Origin: an uncultured Oscillospiraceae bacterium
GTDB taxonomy: Bacteria > Bacillota > Clostridia > Oscillospirales > Oscillospiraceae
Assembly: GCA_944385125.1 (NCBI GenBank)
Contig: CALWVZ010000002.1
Span: forward strand, 1 to 64,000
DNA: 64,000 nucleotides
Reading direction: 5' to 3'
The notes under the pieces were generated by a model. That model was not told where the DNA came from. It saw only the letters and a list, made by a program, of their open reading frames with translations, and ran no database searches. This document shows, one piece after another, positions 1 to 7,591 of this stretch (positions are counted from its first letter, which is position 1; each line of letters opens with the position of its first letter). A program made the position numbers and the translations under genes.

Positions 1-15
1 CGCTGCGCTTCCCAT
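1..15 (-). CDS. Start of next gene of the tungstate transporter operon, probably permease (cut by window edge)
   Basis: Only the first five codons (M-G-S-A-A) are inside the window. An AGAGGTG ribosome site lies just upstream of the ATG. It follows the TupA-type binding protein on the same strand, where family knowledge predicts the TupB permease. The identity is inferred from position only. Confidence 0.45.
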
Positions 16-31
16 TTTTTCACCTCTCTAT

Positions 32-75
32 AGAAAATCCCCGGAGGGAGCAGGGCTCCCCCTGGGGAAATTTTA
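32..75 (-). other. Intercistronic stem-loop after tupA
   Basis: A GC-rich inverted repeat (GGGAGC-CCT-GCTCCC inside CCCC/GGGG arms) lies between the binding-protein gene and the next ORF. There is no T-run, so it is more likely a 3'-stabilising or partial-readthrough hairpin, as often found after ABC binding-protein genes, than a full terminator. Confidence 0.4.
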
Positions 76-94
76 ATATCTTTCCGCTGTAAAA

Positions 95-1132
95 TCAAGC
101 CTGGCCGCCGTTGGCCACAAAGGCCAGGAAGGTGGCTTTGTCGGTGAGGATATAGGCCCCCATCTCCTCCGCCATCACCAGGCAGGCGCCCATGCCGGCA
201 TTGGCGGAGACATACCAGTCGGTATAGTCGGCAAAGGACTCGGCCTCGGCGGTGATGCCCAGCTCCTCAGGCCAGAGGGACAGCTCCTTGGTATGGGTGC
301 CGGAGCCGTCGCCCCGGGAGATGAAGGTGTACTTGCCCTGGGCTATGGCCGCAAAGGCATCCAGTACGTTGGGGCAGGCGGCAGCTCCGGCGGGGTCGTC
401 GGAGGGTCCGCAAAGGACAAAGTAGTTGTAGATAAAGGAAAGGCGCTCAGTGTCGAAGCCCTCAACCGTGCGTGCATATCCGGCCTCCACAAAGGCCTCC
501 TCCTGGGACTTGGAGTGGACAAGGATAAGGTCGGCGTTGCCGTACTGGGCGGCGGCTATGGCCTTGCCGGTACCGGCGGACTGGACCTCAACGCTGTAGC
601 CGTACTCCTCCTGGAATATGGGCAGCAGGTAGCCCAGCAATCCGGAGTCGTTGACGGAGGTTGTGGTGGACAGGCGTATGGTCCGGGTCTCCTCCGTGGC
701 GGCGGCTATCTCACCATCGTACACCGGGGCATCCTCCAGCAGGTAGAAGAGATTCTCGCCATAGTCCTCCACACCGTAGCTGGCGGCCAGTTCCAGAGCC
801 TCCCGGCTCAGCATCCAGTGGATGAGGGCGTCGGCGCCGGCGGTGTTCACTGCCACATCGCTGACGGCATTGCCGTCGGCATCGGTAAAGGGAGCCCCAG
901 GGTCCACGGCAATGAGGGTGTAGGTGTTGAGCATACTGTCGTCGGCCTCATAAAGTATCTTGGTGTCTACGACAAGAGCCTCGCCGCTCTCCTCAGTCTC
1001 CACAGTCTCAGCGGGAGCCTGGGTGGACTCTGCCGCCGGGGCCTCAGTCTCGGCAGTGGTGGAGCCGGAGCAGCCGGAGAGCAGGGCGGCTATCATGGTC
1101 AGTACCAGCAAAAGGGATATGCTTTTCTTCAT
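95..1132 (-). CDS. tupA: Tungstate-binding lipoprotein TupA, circularly permuted
   Basis: Extracytoplasmic binding lipoprotein of a tungstate ABC importer. The start at 1132 (MKKSISLLLVL) is chosen because GGAGG lies 6 nt upstream; an ATG at 1150 overlaps that ribosome site. Lipobox LLSGC puts the lipidated Cys near residue 21. TupA hallmarks are visible in the C-terminal two thirds: STTTSVNDSGLL, AGTGKAI, LVHSKSQEEAFV, GPSDDPAG, FISRGDGSGTHTKEL and ending LTDKATFLAF. In ordinary TupA this last motif is followed by a segment of the type L-EGD-LLN-Y-VI-VNP. Here that segment (ILYEADDSMLNTYTLIAVDP ...GENLFY) sits at about residues 57-138, before the core. Domain order is therefore swapped. It lies beside molybdopterin genes, which fits a tungsten/molybdenum cofactor role. 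Confidence 0.85.
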   Translation of the reverse strand: MKKSISLLLVLTMIAALLSGCSGSTTAETEAPAAESTQAPAETVETEESGEALVVDTKILYEADDSMLNTYTLIAVDPGAPFTDADGNAVSDVAVNTAGADALIHWMLSREALELAASYGVEDYGENLFYLLEDAPVYDGEIAAATEETRTIRLSTTTSVNDSGLLGYLLPIFQEEYGYSVEVQSAGTGKAIAAAQYGNADLILVHSKSQEEAFVEAGYARTVEGFDTERLSFIYNYFVLCGPSDDPAGAAACPNVLDAFAAIAQGKYTFISRGDGSGTHTKELSLWPEELGITAEAESFADYTDWYVSANAGMGACLVMAEEMGAYILTDKATFLAFVANGGQA

Positions 1133-1145
1133 TTTTTCCTCCATA

Positions 1146-1294
1146 AACAAAAAATAGACGGCCGGTTCCAGACAACGGCAAATCGGGCACGGTCATGCCC
1201 GTACCTGAATGCTCACTGGAAAGAGGCTCGTCCACCGCTTTGCAGCAGATATTCAATTTACCGCAGTCTAAATCAAATTAGCCGGTCGATTCTT
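1146..1294 (-). ncRNA. Candidate Moco/Tuco-type riboswitch leader of tupA
   Basis: About 150 nt of structured leader lies between the tupA promoter and gene. Arms CGACCGG (1282-1288) and CCGGCCG (1159-1165) can close the structure. Inside are GGTGGACGAGCCTC, a GGTACGGGC...GCCCG hairpin and other short stems that resemble the molybdenum-cofactor RNA motif as I remember it. Just before tupA an alternative stem GCCGTT/AACCGGC is followed by TATTTTTT, i.e. a possible terminator that competes with the closing stem. Assignment to the Moco family (Rfam RF01055) is from memory and not verified. Confidence 0.5.
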
Positions 1295-1300
1295 AGCGGC

Positions 1301-1329
1301 ATTATACCACAGCCTCCCTGCGCTTTCAA
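1301..1329 (-). promoter_or_regulatory. tupA promoter
   Basis: TTGAAA (1324-1329), 17 bp spacer, TATAAT (1301-1306). The predicted start near 1294 gives a leader of about 160 nt. Confidence 0.85.
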
Positions 1330-1397
1330 CTTTTTTTGCTTTCCTTTTTCCCCTCTAAGGTGTATAGTGGAAAAAACACAGCAAGGGAGGATCCGGG

Positions 1398-1790
1398 ATG
1401 AGCAAAACTATGCCCTCGATAGACGACTGGCTGAGAGAGGCCAAGGCCAGGGAGAGTGCGTCGAAAATCGGCATGTACCTGAGCCACAACGGTGTGGTCC
1501 GTCAAAGCCCCAGGGCTCTGGTGCGCCAGGGCGACAGGGAGGCCAAGCCTGTCACCGGCATGCTCTTCTCCTATGACCGGGAGAAACTGGATGCGGCCAT
1601 AGCCGCCGCCTATGAGCTGGAAGGCATATATTATATACGGGTCTGGCTCAACGAGGGCGAGCTCAGCGTGGGGGACGACATTATGCTGGCGCTCATCGGC
1701 GGGGATATCCGCCCCCACGTGGTAGCGGCCCTGGAATATCTGGTGGGACGCATAAAGAATGAGTGTGTCAGCGAGCAGGAACTCAATTGA
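1398..1790 (+). CDS. moaE: MoaE-like molybdopterin synthase large-subunit family protein
   Basis: A 130-residue cytoplasmic protein resembling the MoaE-like proteins of Clostridia, which act with MoaD to put dithiolene sulfur into molybdopterin. The recognisable block is RVWLNEGELSVGDDIML followed by GGDIRPHVVAAL and a C-terminal IKNECVSEQEL. GGGAGG lies 7 nt before the ATG. It is divergent from tupA and followed by a strong terminator, so it is probably monocistronic. It is shorter than E. coli MoaE (about 150 aa) and only part of that family's pattern is clear to me, so the catalytic role is inferred from the family name and the neighbouring moa genes. Confidence 0.7.
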   Translation: MSKTMPSIDDWLREAKARESASKIGMYLSHNGVVRQSPRALVRQGDREAKPVTGMLFSYDREKLDAAIAAAYELEGIYYIRVWLNEGELSVGDDIMLALIGGDIRPHVVAALEYLVGRIKNECVSEQELN

Positions 1791-1807
1791 ATTTAACGGC
1801 AAACAGC

Positions 1808-1849
1808 ATATCCGGGCCGCCGAAAAATCGGCGGCCCGGATATTTTACC
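1808..1849 (+). terminator. Intrinsic terminator after moaE-like gene
   Basis: Perfect 16-bp stem (1808-1823 with 1828-1843), AAAA loop, then a T-rich tail. On the minus strand the same hairpin also closes the mog/moa operon but has no T-run in that direction. Confidence 0.85.
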
Positions 1850-1867
1850 TTATTTTTTCCCGGCGCT

Positions 1868-2371
1868 TCACTTTTCCTCCCGGGCACAGTCGGCGCTGCC
1901 TTGTCCCCGGAGCATCTCCAGGCCGTGGGCCAGGGGGTCTAGCACCGCCAGGAGATTTTCCTCCGCCGCTTTCCTGCTGCCGGGGAGGTTCACTATCAGG
2001 CTCCGGCCCCTTATCCCCGCCGCAGAGCGGGACAGGCAGCCCCTGGGGGTTATCTTCATGCTCTCGGCCCGCATGGCCTCCGGGATGCCGGGGGTGGGCC
2101 GCTCCACCACCGCCATGGTGGCCTCCGGGGTGATATCCCTGGGGGAAAAGCCGGTGCCCCCGGTGGTGAGCACCAGGGCGATCTCCAGCTGGTCGCAGCA
2201 CTTTTTAAGCTCCGCCTTTATCAGCTCCCCGTCGTCGGGGACCATAGCCGTATGGCTCACGCTGAAGCCCCGCTCCTGAAGCAATCTGCAAATATTGGGG
2301 CCGCTGGTGTCCTCCCGCTCCCCTCTGTAGCCCTTGTCGCTTACCGTTATCACCGCCGCAGTATAGCTCAT
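1868..2371 (-). CDS. mogA: Molybdopterin adenylyltransferase, MogA/MoaB family
   Basis: A 167-residue cytoplasmic enzyme that adenylates molybdopterin before metal insertion. It begins MSYTAAVITVSDKGYRGEREDTSG and carries the family motif TTGGTGFSPRDITPEAT (about residues 68-84), which binds the pterin/nucleotide phosphate. It is the last gene of the minus-strand run moeA, moeA/PBP, moaA, moaC, mogA. Its ATG overlaps the moaC stop by 4 nt, indicating translational coupling. MoaB and MogA cannot be separated by eye; length and motifs fit both. Confidence 0.9.
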   Translation of the reverse strand: MSYTAAVITVSDKGYRGEREDTSGPNICRLLQERGFSVSHTAMVPDDGELIKAELKKCCDQLEIALVLTTGGTGFSPRDITPEATMAVVERPTPGIPEAMRAESMKITPRGCLSRSAAGIRGRSLIVNLPGSRKAAEENLLAVLDPLAHGLEMLRGQGSADCAREEK

Positions 2372-2853
2372 GTCTCCGCCTCCCTTTCAAAATCTCCGTG
2401 GACCCCGCCGCTCTTCCTTATCAGGCGGATATCCACTATCACCATGTCCTTCTGCACCGCCTTGCACATGTCGTACACCGTGAGGGCGGCGGTGCTGACG
2501 GCGGTGAGGGCTTCCATCTCTACCCCGGTCCTGCCGTCGCAGCTCACCGTGGCTTCTATCTCCACGGAGAGCCTCCGCCGGTCCAGGCTCAACTTCAGGT
2601 CGATACCGTCTATGAGTATGGGGTGGCACATGGGGATGAGCTCCGGGCTGCGCTTGGCCCCCATAACTCCGGCCACCTGGGCCACTGTGAGCACGTCCCC
2701 CTTTTTCATGCCCCCGCTCTCAATTAGGCGGAAAGTCTCCTCATTCACCAGCACCCGGCCCGCCGCAGTGGCGCTGCGCCGGGTGGGGGGCTTTTCCCCC
2801 ACGTCCACCATCTTTGCCCGGCCCTGGTCGTTGAAATGGGTGAAGTCTCCCAT
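2368..2853 (-). CDS. moaC: Cyclic pyranopterin monophosphate synthase MoaC
   Basis: A 161-residue enzyme that converts the MoaA product to cyclic pyranopterin monophosphate, the first committed step of molybdopterin synthesis. Visible signatures are MVDVGEKPPTRRSATAAG near the N-terminus, the KRSPELIPMCHPI motif in the middle and TGVEMEALTAVSTAALTVYDMCKA near the C-terminus, which contains family active-site residues. It sits directly downstream of moaA (2 nt gap) and overlaps mogA. Full length. Confidence 0.95.
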   Translation of the reverse strand: MGDFTHFNDQGRAKMVDVGEKPPTRRSATAAGRVLVNEETFRLIESGGMKKGDVLTVAQVAGVMGAKRSPELIPMCHPILIDGIDLKLSLDRRRLSVEIEATVSCDGRTGVEMEALTAVSTAALTVYDMCKAVQKDMVIVDIRLIRKSGGVHGDFEREAET

Positions 2854-2855
2854 GT

Positions 2856-3809
2856 TCAGCCTCCTATCTGGTTCATGTTCCGCCCGGCGTGGCTGGGATT
2901 GTCCGCATCCAGCAGCCCGTGCCAGGCGGGCTTGTTGTATATCACCTTTTCCATTGCACAGCGCATCTGTTCAAAGTCCATCCCCTTTATGCCGTACTCG
3001 CTGGGGGAGTGGAGACAGGGTTTCAGTTTCCCGTCCGCCGTGAGACGGATACGGTTGCAGCTGCCGCAGAAGTGGGCATTCACCGGGCTTATAAGGCCCA
3101 CGTTTCCAATGGCCCCCGGCAGGCGGTACAGCTTTGCTACTCCCCCGTCCGGCTCCACCGGCTCAAGCTCAGGCAGAACCTCCAGCACTCTGGTATACGG
3201 GATGAAAGAGTCCTTCCCGAAGTCTCCCCCGTCATACATAGGCATCATCTCTATAAAGCGCAGGTCCACAGGATAGCGCTGCGTCAGTTCCGCCAGCTCC
3301 CCTATCTCGCCGTCGTTGAAGCCACCGATGAGCACGGAGTTTATCTTCACCTTCTCAAAGCCCGCCTCAAGGGCGGCACGTATGCCCTCCGCCGCCTGGT
3401 CCAGGCTGCCTATGCGGGTTATATACGCATACTTGTCCCTGTCCAGAGTGTCCAGGCTTATGTTCAGCCTCCGCACTCCCGCCTCTTTCAGAGGCTTTGC
3501 CAGCTCCGGCAGCAGAGTGCCGTTGGTGGTGAGGCAGACTTCATCTATCCCCTCCACCGCCGCCGCCCGGCGGCAGATGGACAGTATGTTCTTTTTCACC
3601 AGAGGCTCGCCCCCGGTGATGCGCAGCTTGCTTATCCCCAGAGAAGCGGCGGCCTCCACCGCCCTTATCATCTCGTCCTCGGTGAGCATATCCTCATGGC
3701 ATTTTTTACATACGCCCTCCGCCGGCATGCAGTAGCGGCAGCGGAGATTACAAAGCTCCGTTACCGACAGGCGCATGTAGCTTATTTTCCGTCCGTATTG
3801 GTCGATCAT
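2856..3809 (-). CDS. moaA: GTP 3',8-cyclase MoaA (radical SAM)
   Basis: A 317-residue radical-SAM enzyme that opens molybdopterin synthesis by rearranging GTP. The N-terminal cluster motif is CNLRCRYC (residues about 20-27, CX3CX2C) and the GGEP SAM motif follows (RITGGEPLV). The C-terminal second-cluster Cys residues appear in HFCGSCNRIRLTADGKLKPCL. The C-terminus ends QIGG, the usual paired-glycine tail needed for catalysis. A GAGAG-type ribosome site precedes ATG at 3809. It follows the MoeA/PBP fusion by 20 nt in the same operon. Confidence 0.95.
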   Translation of the reverse strand: MIDQYGRKISYMRLSVTELCNLRCRYCMPAEGVCKKCHEDMLTEDEMIRAVEAAASLGISKLRITGGEPLVKKNILSICRRAAAVEGIDEVCLTTNGTLLPELAKPLKEAGVRRLNISLDTLDRDKYAYITRIGSLDQAAEGIRAALEAGFEKVKINSVLIGGFNDGEIGELAELTQRYPVDLRFIEMMPMYDGGDFGKDSFIPYTRVLEVLPELEPVEPDGGVAKLYRLPGAIGNVGLISPVNAHFCGSCNRIRLTADGKLKPCLHSPSEYGIKGMDFEQMRCAMEKVIYNKPAWHGLLDADNPSHAGRNMNQIGG

Positions 3810-3829
3810 CTCTCTTCAAATCTCCGCTT

Positions 3830-5743
3830 TCAGTATTCCAGGTCTATTATCTCCCCGGGCCTGTCCAGGGTATAGCCGCCCATGGACTCTATCTTCTCCC
3901 GGAAGGCGGCGCTCTTCAAGGTAGCCACCAGCTGCCGCAGCATGGGGCTGTCCCAGGCATGGTCCGGGATGAGCAGGTCGTACTCCTCTGTACACACCGG
4001 CAGAAAGTCCAGGCCATAGAGCTTTGCGGCGGAATATATGCCCATGCCCGCATCCGCCGAGCCGCAGGCTATCTGGGCCGCCACGCTGGTGTGGGTCAGC
4101 TCCTCCCGCTCATAGCCGTATACCTTGGCCGGATCTATGCCCTCTTTCTTGCACAGATAGTCCGCCAGTATCCTTGTGCCGGAACCCTTCTGGCGATTTA
4201 CATAACGTACTCCGTCTCCGGCGATGTCCTTAAACTCCAATATGTTCAGGGGATTGCCCTTTTGCAGCATCAGCCCCTGAAGGCGGCCTACGCAGCGCAG
4301 GAGGCGGACGCCGCCTTTAGGGAAGTATTTTCTTATGAAGGACAGGTTATATTCCCCGGTATCGGTGTCCAGCAGGTGGCAGCCGGCGGCGTGGGCCTCT
4401 CCCCGGCGTATGGCCATGATGCCGCCCATGGAGCCCACGTGGGAAGAGCTCATATAGAACCTGGGATCCTCCAGGTGCATCATGTTTGCCAGCTCGTCCA
4501 GCAGGGGATCGTGGCTGCCTATGACCATCAGAGTGTTTTTCAGCCGCTCTTCCCGGCTCAGCAGTTCCACTTCCACCTGCTCCCCCGCCTCATAGCCTTC
4601 CGATCCCTGGGGCACGGTCAAAATACCGTCGGCCTTCATGAAGGAGCTGACCACGCCGCTGCCCCGGCTGAGGGGAGAAGCCATGAGCCTGTCTCCCACA
4701 TAGCCCATGCGCACCCGGACGAATTCCTGGTACTTCAGGCTGGATACCACGGGGCGGGTGAGCGTGGCCGACACGGTCTTTTTCTGGGCGGGGCTGCGGT
4801 GGAACCAGCAGTCAATAAGGGGCCTCAGCAGCTGCTCTATGACTATTATTCCCGAGACGGGATAGCCTGGCACCCCCAGCACCGGCTTCGCCCCCAGGCA
4901 GCCCAGTATGGCGGGCTTGCCTGGCTTTATGGCTACGCCGTGGTAGAGCACCTGGCCCAGCTCCGCTATGACGGCGGCGGAGTAATCCTCCCGGCCGGCG
5001 GAGGAGCCGGCATTGAGGATGACCATGTCGCACTCCTCTCCGGCCTTGGCCAGGGCCCGCCGTATATCCTGGAAGCGGTCCGGCACGATGGGATAGACCC
5101 GGCTCTCCGCCCCCCACTTATCCAGCATGGCGGAGAAGATGGAGGAGTTGAACTCCAGGATGTCCCCGCTCTTCGGGTCGGCGCAGGGGGGGATCATCTC
5201 GTCCCCGGTGGGTATGATGCCCACCAGGGGCTTTTTAATGACCTCCAGCTCCAGGACGCCCCCGGCCAGCATGGCGCCTATGGCCGCCGGACTCAGCTCC
5301 ATGCGCTCCCCCAGTATCATCTCCCCGGCGCAAATGTCCTCGCCTATCTGGCGTATGTGCTGCCAGGGGGCGGCGGGGGCGTGGATGCTTATGGAAGCGT
5401 CCGGCTCTCTCACTATGTCCTCCACCATTATTACCGCATCCCGGCCCTGGGGGATGGGGTCGCCGGTGTCCAGCTCTATAAACTGCTCCGGCTTCAACTT
5501 CACCGGGGTGGTCTCGGTAGCGCCGAAAGTGTCCCGGGCCCTCACCGCCACGCCATCCATGGCGCTGGCTGCATAGTGGGGGGCGCAGATATGGGCGTAC
5601 ACCGGCTTTGCCGTTATTCGCCCGCAGGCCTGACATACAGGTATGGTCTCAGTCCTGGGGGCAAAGCCCTTTTCCAGCAGCAGTTTTATATAATCCTCCC
5701 TGGCTTTTTCCAGGGGGGTATTGGTCAGATATTCAAAAGCCAT
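3830..5743 (-). CDS. MoeA molybdopterin molybdotransferase fused to a C-terminal periplasmic-binding-like domain
   Basis: A 637-residue fusion. Residues 1 to about 405 are MoeA: an N-terminal AMDGVAVRA motif, TGDEMIPP and FNSSIF in the central region, NAGSSAGREDY and the GKPAILG...GVPGYPVSG motifs, then the C-terminal beta domain. From about residue 406 (LKNTLMVIGSHDPLLDEL) comes a PBP-like domain related to those of ModE/TupA-like sensors, ending in YTLDRPGEI. In Clostridia this domain is thought to bind metal oxoanion or assist delivery; that is inference. A cysteine-free NRQKGSGTR loop is typical of this domain. It is 3 nt downstream of a second MoeA. Confidence 0.9.
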   Translation of the reverse strand: MAFEYLTNTPLEKAREDYIKLLLEKGFAPRTETIPVCQACGRITAKPVYAHICAPHYAASAMDGVAVRARDTFGATETTPVKLKPEQFIELDTGDPIPQGRDAVIMVEDIVREPDASISIHAPAAPWQHIRQIGEDICAGEMILGERMELSPAAIGAMLAGGVLELEVIKKPLVGIIPTGDEMIPPCADPKSGDILEFNSSIFSAMLDKWGAESRVYPIVPDRFQDIRRALAKAGEECDMVILNAGSSAGREDYSAAVIAELGQVLYHGVAIKPGKPAILGCLGAKPVLGVPGYPVSGIIVIEQLLRPLIDCWFHRSPAQKKTVSATLTRPVVSSLKYQEFVRVRMGYVGDRLMASPLSRGSGVVSSFMKADGILTVPQGSEGYEAGEQVEVELLSREERLKNTLMVIGSHDPLLDELANMMHLEDPRFYMSSSHVGSMGGIMAIRRGEAHAAGCHLLDTDTGEYNLSFIRKYFPKGGVRLLRCVGRLQGLMLQKGNPLNILEFKDIAGDGVRYVNRQKGSGTRILADYLCKKEGIDPAKVYGYEREELTHTSVAAQIACGSADAGMGIYSAAKLYGLDFLPVCTEEYDLLIPDHAWDSPMLRQLVATLKSAAFREKIESMGGYTLDRPGEIIDLEY

Positions 5744-5746
5744 GCG

Positions 5747-6964
5747 TCACTCTCCTATCGTCACCCGGATCTCCGCTCCCTCAGGCAGGCCCTCGCAGTC
5801 CCGGTCTATGCAGAAGAAGCCCTCCGCTCCTGCCAGAGAGCTGATAAGCCCGGACTTGCTGCGCATGGGCCGGGCCCAGAGTTCTCCTTCCCTCCGCTCA
5901 AGCCTGAGGCCCTGGTACTGGGCCCGGCCGTGGTTTGCGCTGACGCTCTCGGTAAGGCGGGCGCTGAGGCTATAGCTCTCCCTCTCCCTGCCCATGAGCC
6001 GGGACAGCAGGGGAAGCACAAAGAGCTCCGTCACGAACCAGGCCGCCACCGGGTGACCCGGCAGGCCCACCAGGGGCTTCACCCCGGCTTTGCCCAGGAT
6101 AGTGGGCTTACCCGGCTTTATGGCTATGCCGTGGAGCAGCAGCTCCCCCAGGCTCCCTATCACCCGGCAGGCGGCGTCCTTGGCCCCTACGCTGCTGCCG
6201 CCGGACAGCAGCACCACATCGCAGTTTTCCAGAGCGTGTTCCACTGCGGCCCGGAGCTTCTCTTCTTCGTCTTTTACTATGCCGTAATATATCGGCTCTG
6301 CGCCAAAGCCCCGGAGAAGAGAGCTGAGCATGGGGCCGTTCACGTCCCGCACCTGGCCGGATCCAGGCTTTTCCTCCGGGGGCACCAGTTCGTCCCCTGT
6401 GGAGATAAGGGCCACCCTGAGCTTTTTCACCACCGGCACCCGGACCCGGCCCATAGCCGCCAGGGCACCTATATCCCGGGAGTTCAGCGTCCTGCCCTTT
6501 TCCAGCAGGACCTTTCCGGGGCAGACGTCGTCCCCTCTGAAAATCAGGTTCTGTCCGGGAGCGGCGCTTTTGCATATACCTATGGTACCGTCGCCGTAGT
6601 CCTCGGCATATTCCAGCATCACCACACAGTCCGCCCCCCGGGGCAGGGCCCCGCCGGTGGGCACGGCGCAGCAACAGCCCCTGTCCAAAGTGAAGTCCGC
6701 AGCCTCACCCATAAGGACCTCCCCGGTGCAGGGCAATATGGCGGGGACGGATTCGGAGCAGCCGAAGCTGTCCTCCGCTCTCAGTGCATAGCCGTCCACG
6801 GTAGAACGGTGAAAGTCCGGCACATATTCCTCTCCGATTATATCCTCTGCCAGCACCCGGCCCAGGGCCTCATCCAGAGCCGTCAGCTCGGTCCTGCCGG
6901 GCAGGGGGCAAAATTCCCTTTCGATTATTGCCAGAACCTCCTCCGGCGTTTTCACATTCAGCAT
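5747..6964 (-). CDS. moeA: Molybdopterin molybdenumtransferase MoeA
   Basis: A 405-residue enzyme that inserts molybdate or tungstate into adenylated molybdopterin. The start at 6964 (MLNVKTPEEVL) is chosen because AGAGGT lies 6 nt upstream; the open frame runs 30 codons further to 7054 through the untranslated leader. MoeA motifs are STVDGYALRAEDSFG, GDELVPPEEKPGSG, LSGGSSVGAKD and KPGKPTILG..GLPGHPVAA. It is the first gene of the five-gene minus-strand operon. Having a plain MoeA and a MoeA-PBP fusion side by side may separate molybdate from tungstate insertion, as proposed for other anaerobes. Confidence 0.93.
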   Translation of the reverse strand: MLNVKTPEEVLAIIEREFCPLPGRTELTALDEALGRVLAEDIIGEEYVPDFHRSTVDGYALRAEDSFGCSESVPAILPCTGEVLMGEAADFTLDRGCCCAVPTGGALPRGADCVVMLEYAEDYGDGTIGICKSAAPGQNLIFRGDDVCPGKVLLEKGRTLNSRDIGALAAMGRVRVPVVKKLRVALISTGDELVPPEEKPGSGQVRDVNGPMLSSLLRGFGAEPIYYGIVKDEEEKLRAAVEHALENCDVVLLSGGSSVGAKDAACRVIGSLGELLLHGIAIKPGKPTILGKAGVKPLVGLPGHPVAAWFVTELFVLPLLSRLMGRERESYSLSARLTESVSANHGRAQYQGLRLERREGELWARPMRSKSGLISSLAGAEGFFCIDRDCEGLPEGAEIRVTIGE

Positions 6965-7072
6965 TTCAAACCTCTGATTATTCTTGCAGAACTGTCCACT
7001 ATCTTTCCTGGATGCAAGGTATCTGAGGCCTTGGCCCCTTGGAGCCCTTCCCATCCTGTCAAATTACTTTGT

Positions 7073-7102
7073 ATTATACTCCCTTCAGTCGGCTTTGCAC
7101 AA
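7073..7102 (-). promoter_or_regulatory. Promoter of moeA-moeA/PBP-moaA-moaC-mogA operon and folded leader
   Basis: TTGTGC (7097-7102), 18 bp, TATAAT (7073-7078). The leader of about 100 nt to 6964 can fold into one long stem (GGATG/CATCC outer, AAGG/CCTT inner, GGGGC/GCCTC tip). No known riboswitch was recognised in it. Confidence 0.75.
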
Positions 7103-7154
7103 GACTATAATGTCCATATGCCACTACAGGCAAAAACTTTGAAAAAGCTGGGGC

Positions 7155-7184
7155 TTGACGAGGGCCCGGTTGAATAAGTATAAT
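7155..7184 (+). promoter_or_regulatory. Promoter of moaD-moeB
   Basis: TTGACG (7155-7160), 18 bp, TATAAT (7179-7184). The leader runs about 180 nt to the moaD start and contains several hairpins (see next feature). Confidence 0.8.
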
Positions 7185-7190
7185 GTAAAG

Positions 7191-7366
7191 GGATGGGGTT
7201 TCCCCCTTATCCCGGCCTTTTATATGCGCCCTTCTCTCAGGGCTTGGGCAGTTCGTCTGCCCTTAGTACCTCTTTCCTGTATTACCTGAGGCCAACGGCC
7301 TTTACGGAATATCTGTCTGCAAATTCATTCCCCAATCGGAGCGCAATATGCATGAAAGGAGAGAAG
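7191..7366 (+). other. Structured 5' leader of moaD-moeB, possible cis-acting RNA
   Basis: No ORF is supported here. Successive short hairpins are visible: GGGAT..ATCCC with GGGG/CCCC inside, GCCC..GGGC, GGGCAG-TTCGT-CTGCCC and GGCC-AAC-GGCC. No poly-T terminator follows. It could be a cofactor- or metal-responsive leader; the class is not recognised. Confidence 0.4.
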
Positions 7367-7368
7367 TC

Positions 7369-7590
7369 ATGATAGAAGTTCGTCTGTTTGCCACTCTGCG
7401 TCAAGGGCGGGAGAAATCCATCATGCTGGACAGCAAGGACTTTCCCACTGCCCGGGACATACTCGATCACCTGGATATCATTCCGGGAGAGGTGTCCATC
7501 CTTCTGGTCAACGGTTTTCACAAAGGTCTGGAAGCCCAGCTGGAGGATGGCGATGTAGTTGCCCTCTTCCCCCCGGTAGGAGGTGGCTGA
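7369..7590 (+). CDS. moaD: MoaD/ThiS-family sulfur-carrier protein
   Basis: A 73-residue ubiquitin-fold protein: the small subunit of molybdopterin synthase, which carries sulfur as a C-terminal thiocarboxylate. It starts MIEVRLFATLRQG (ATG at 7369, AGGAG 7 nt upstream; an in-frame ATG at 7348 lacks a ribosome site). It ends FPPVGGG, with the required C-terminal Gly-Gly. It overlaps the ribosome site of the adenylating enzyme that follows. ThiS is the alternative, but the neighbourhood favours MoaD. Confidence 0.9.
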   Translation: MIEVRLFATLRQGREKSIMLDSKDFPTARDILDHLDIIPGEVSILLVNGFHKGLEAQLEDGDVVALFPPVGGG

Positions 7591-7591
7591 T

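Noticed and set aside
3959..7177. 1072-codon open frame antisense to moeA/PBP and moeA
   Set aside because: It is the complement of two clear MoeA genes. Its translation is Gly/His/Ala/Gln-rich without domains, typical of antisense frames in GC-rich DNA; the same holds for long antisense frames over tupA, the opuC-like gene, the FtsX permease and the M20 region.
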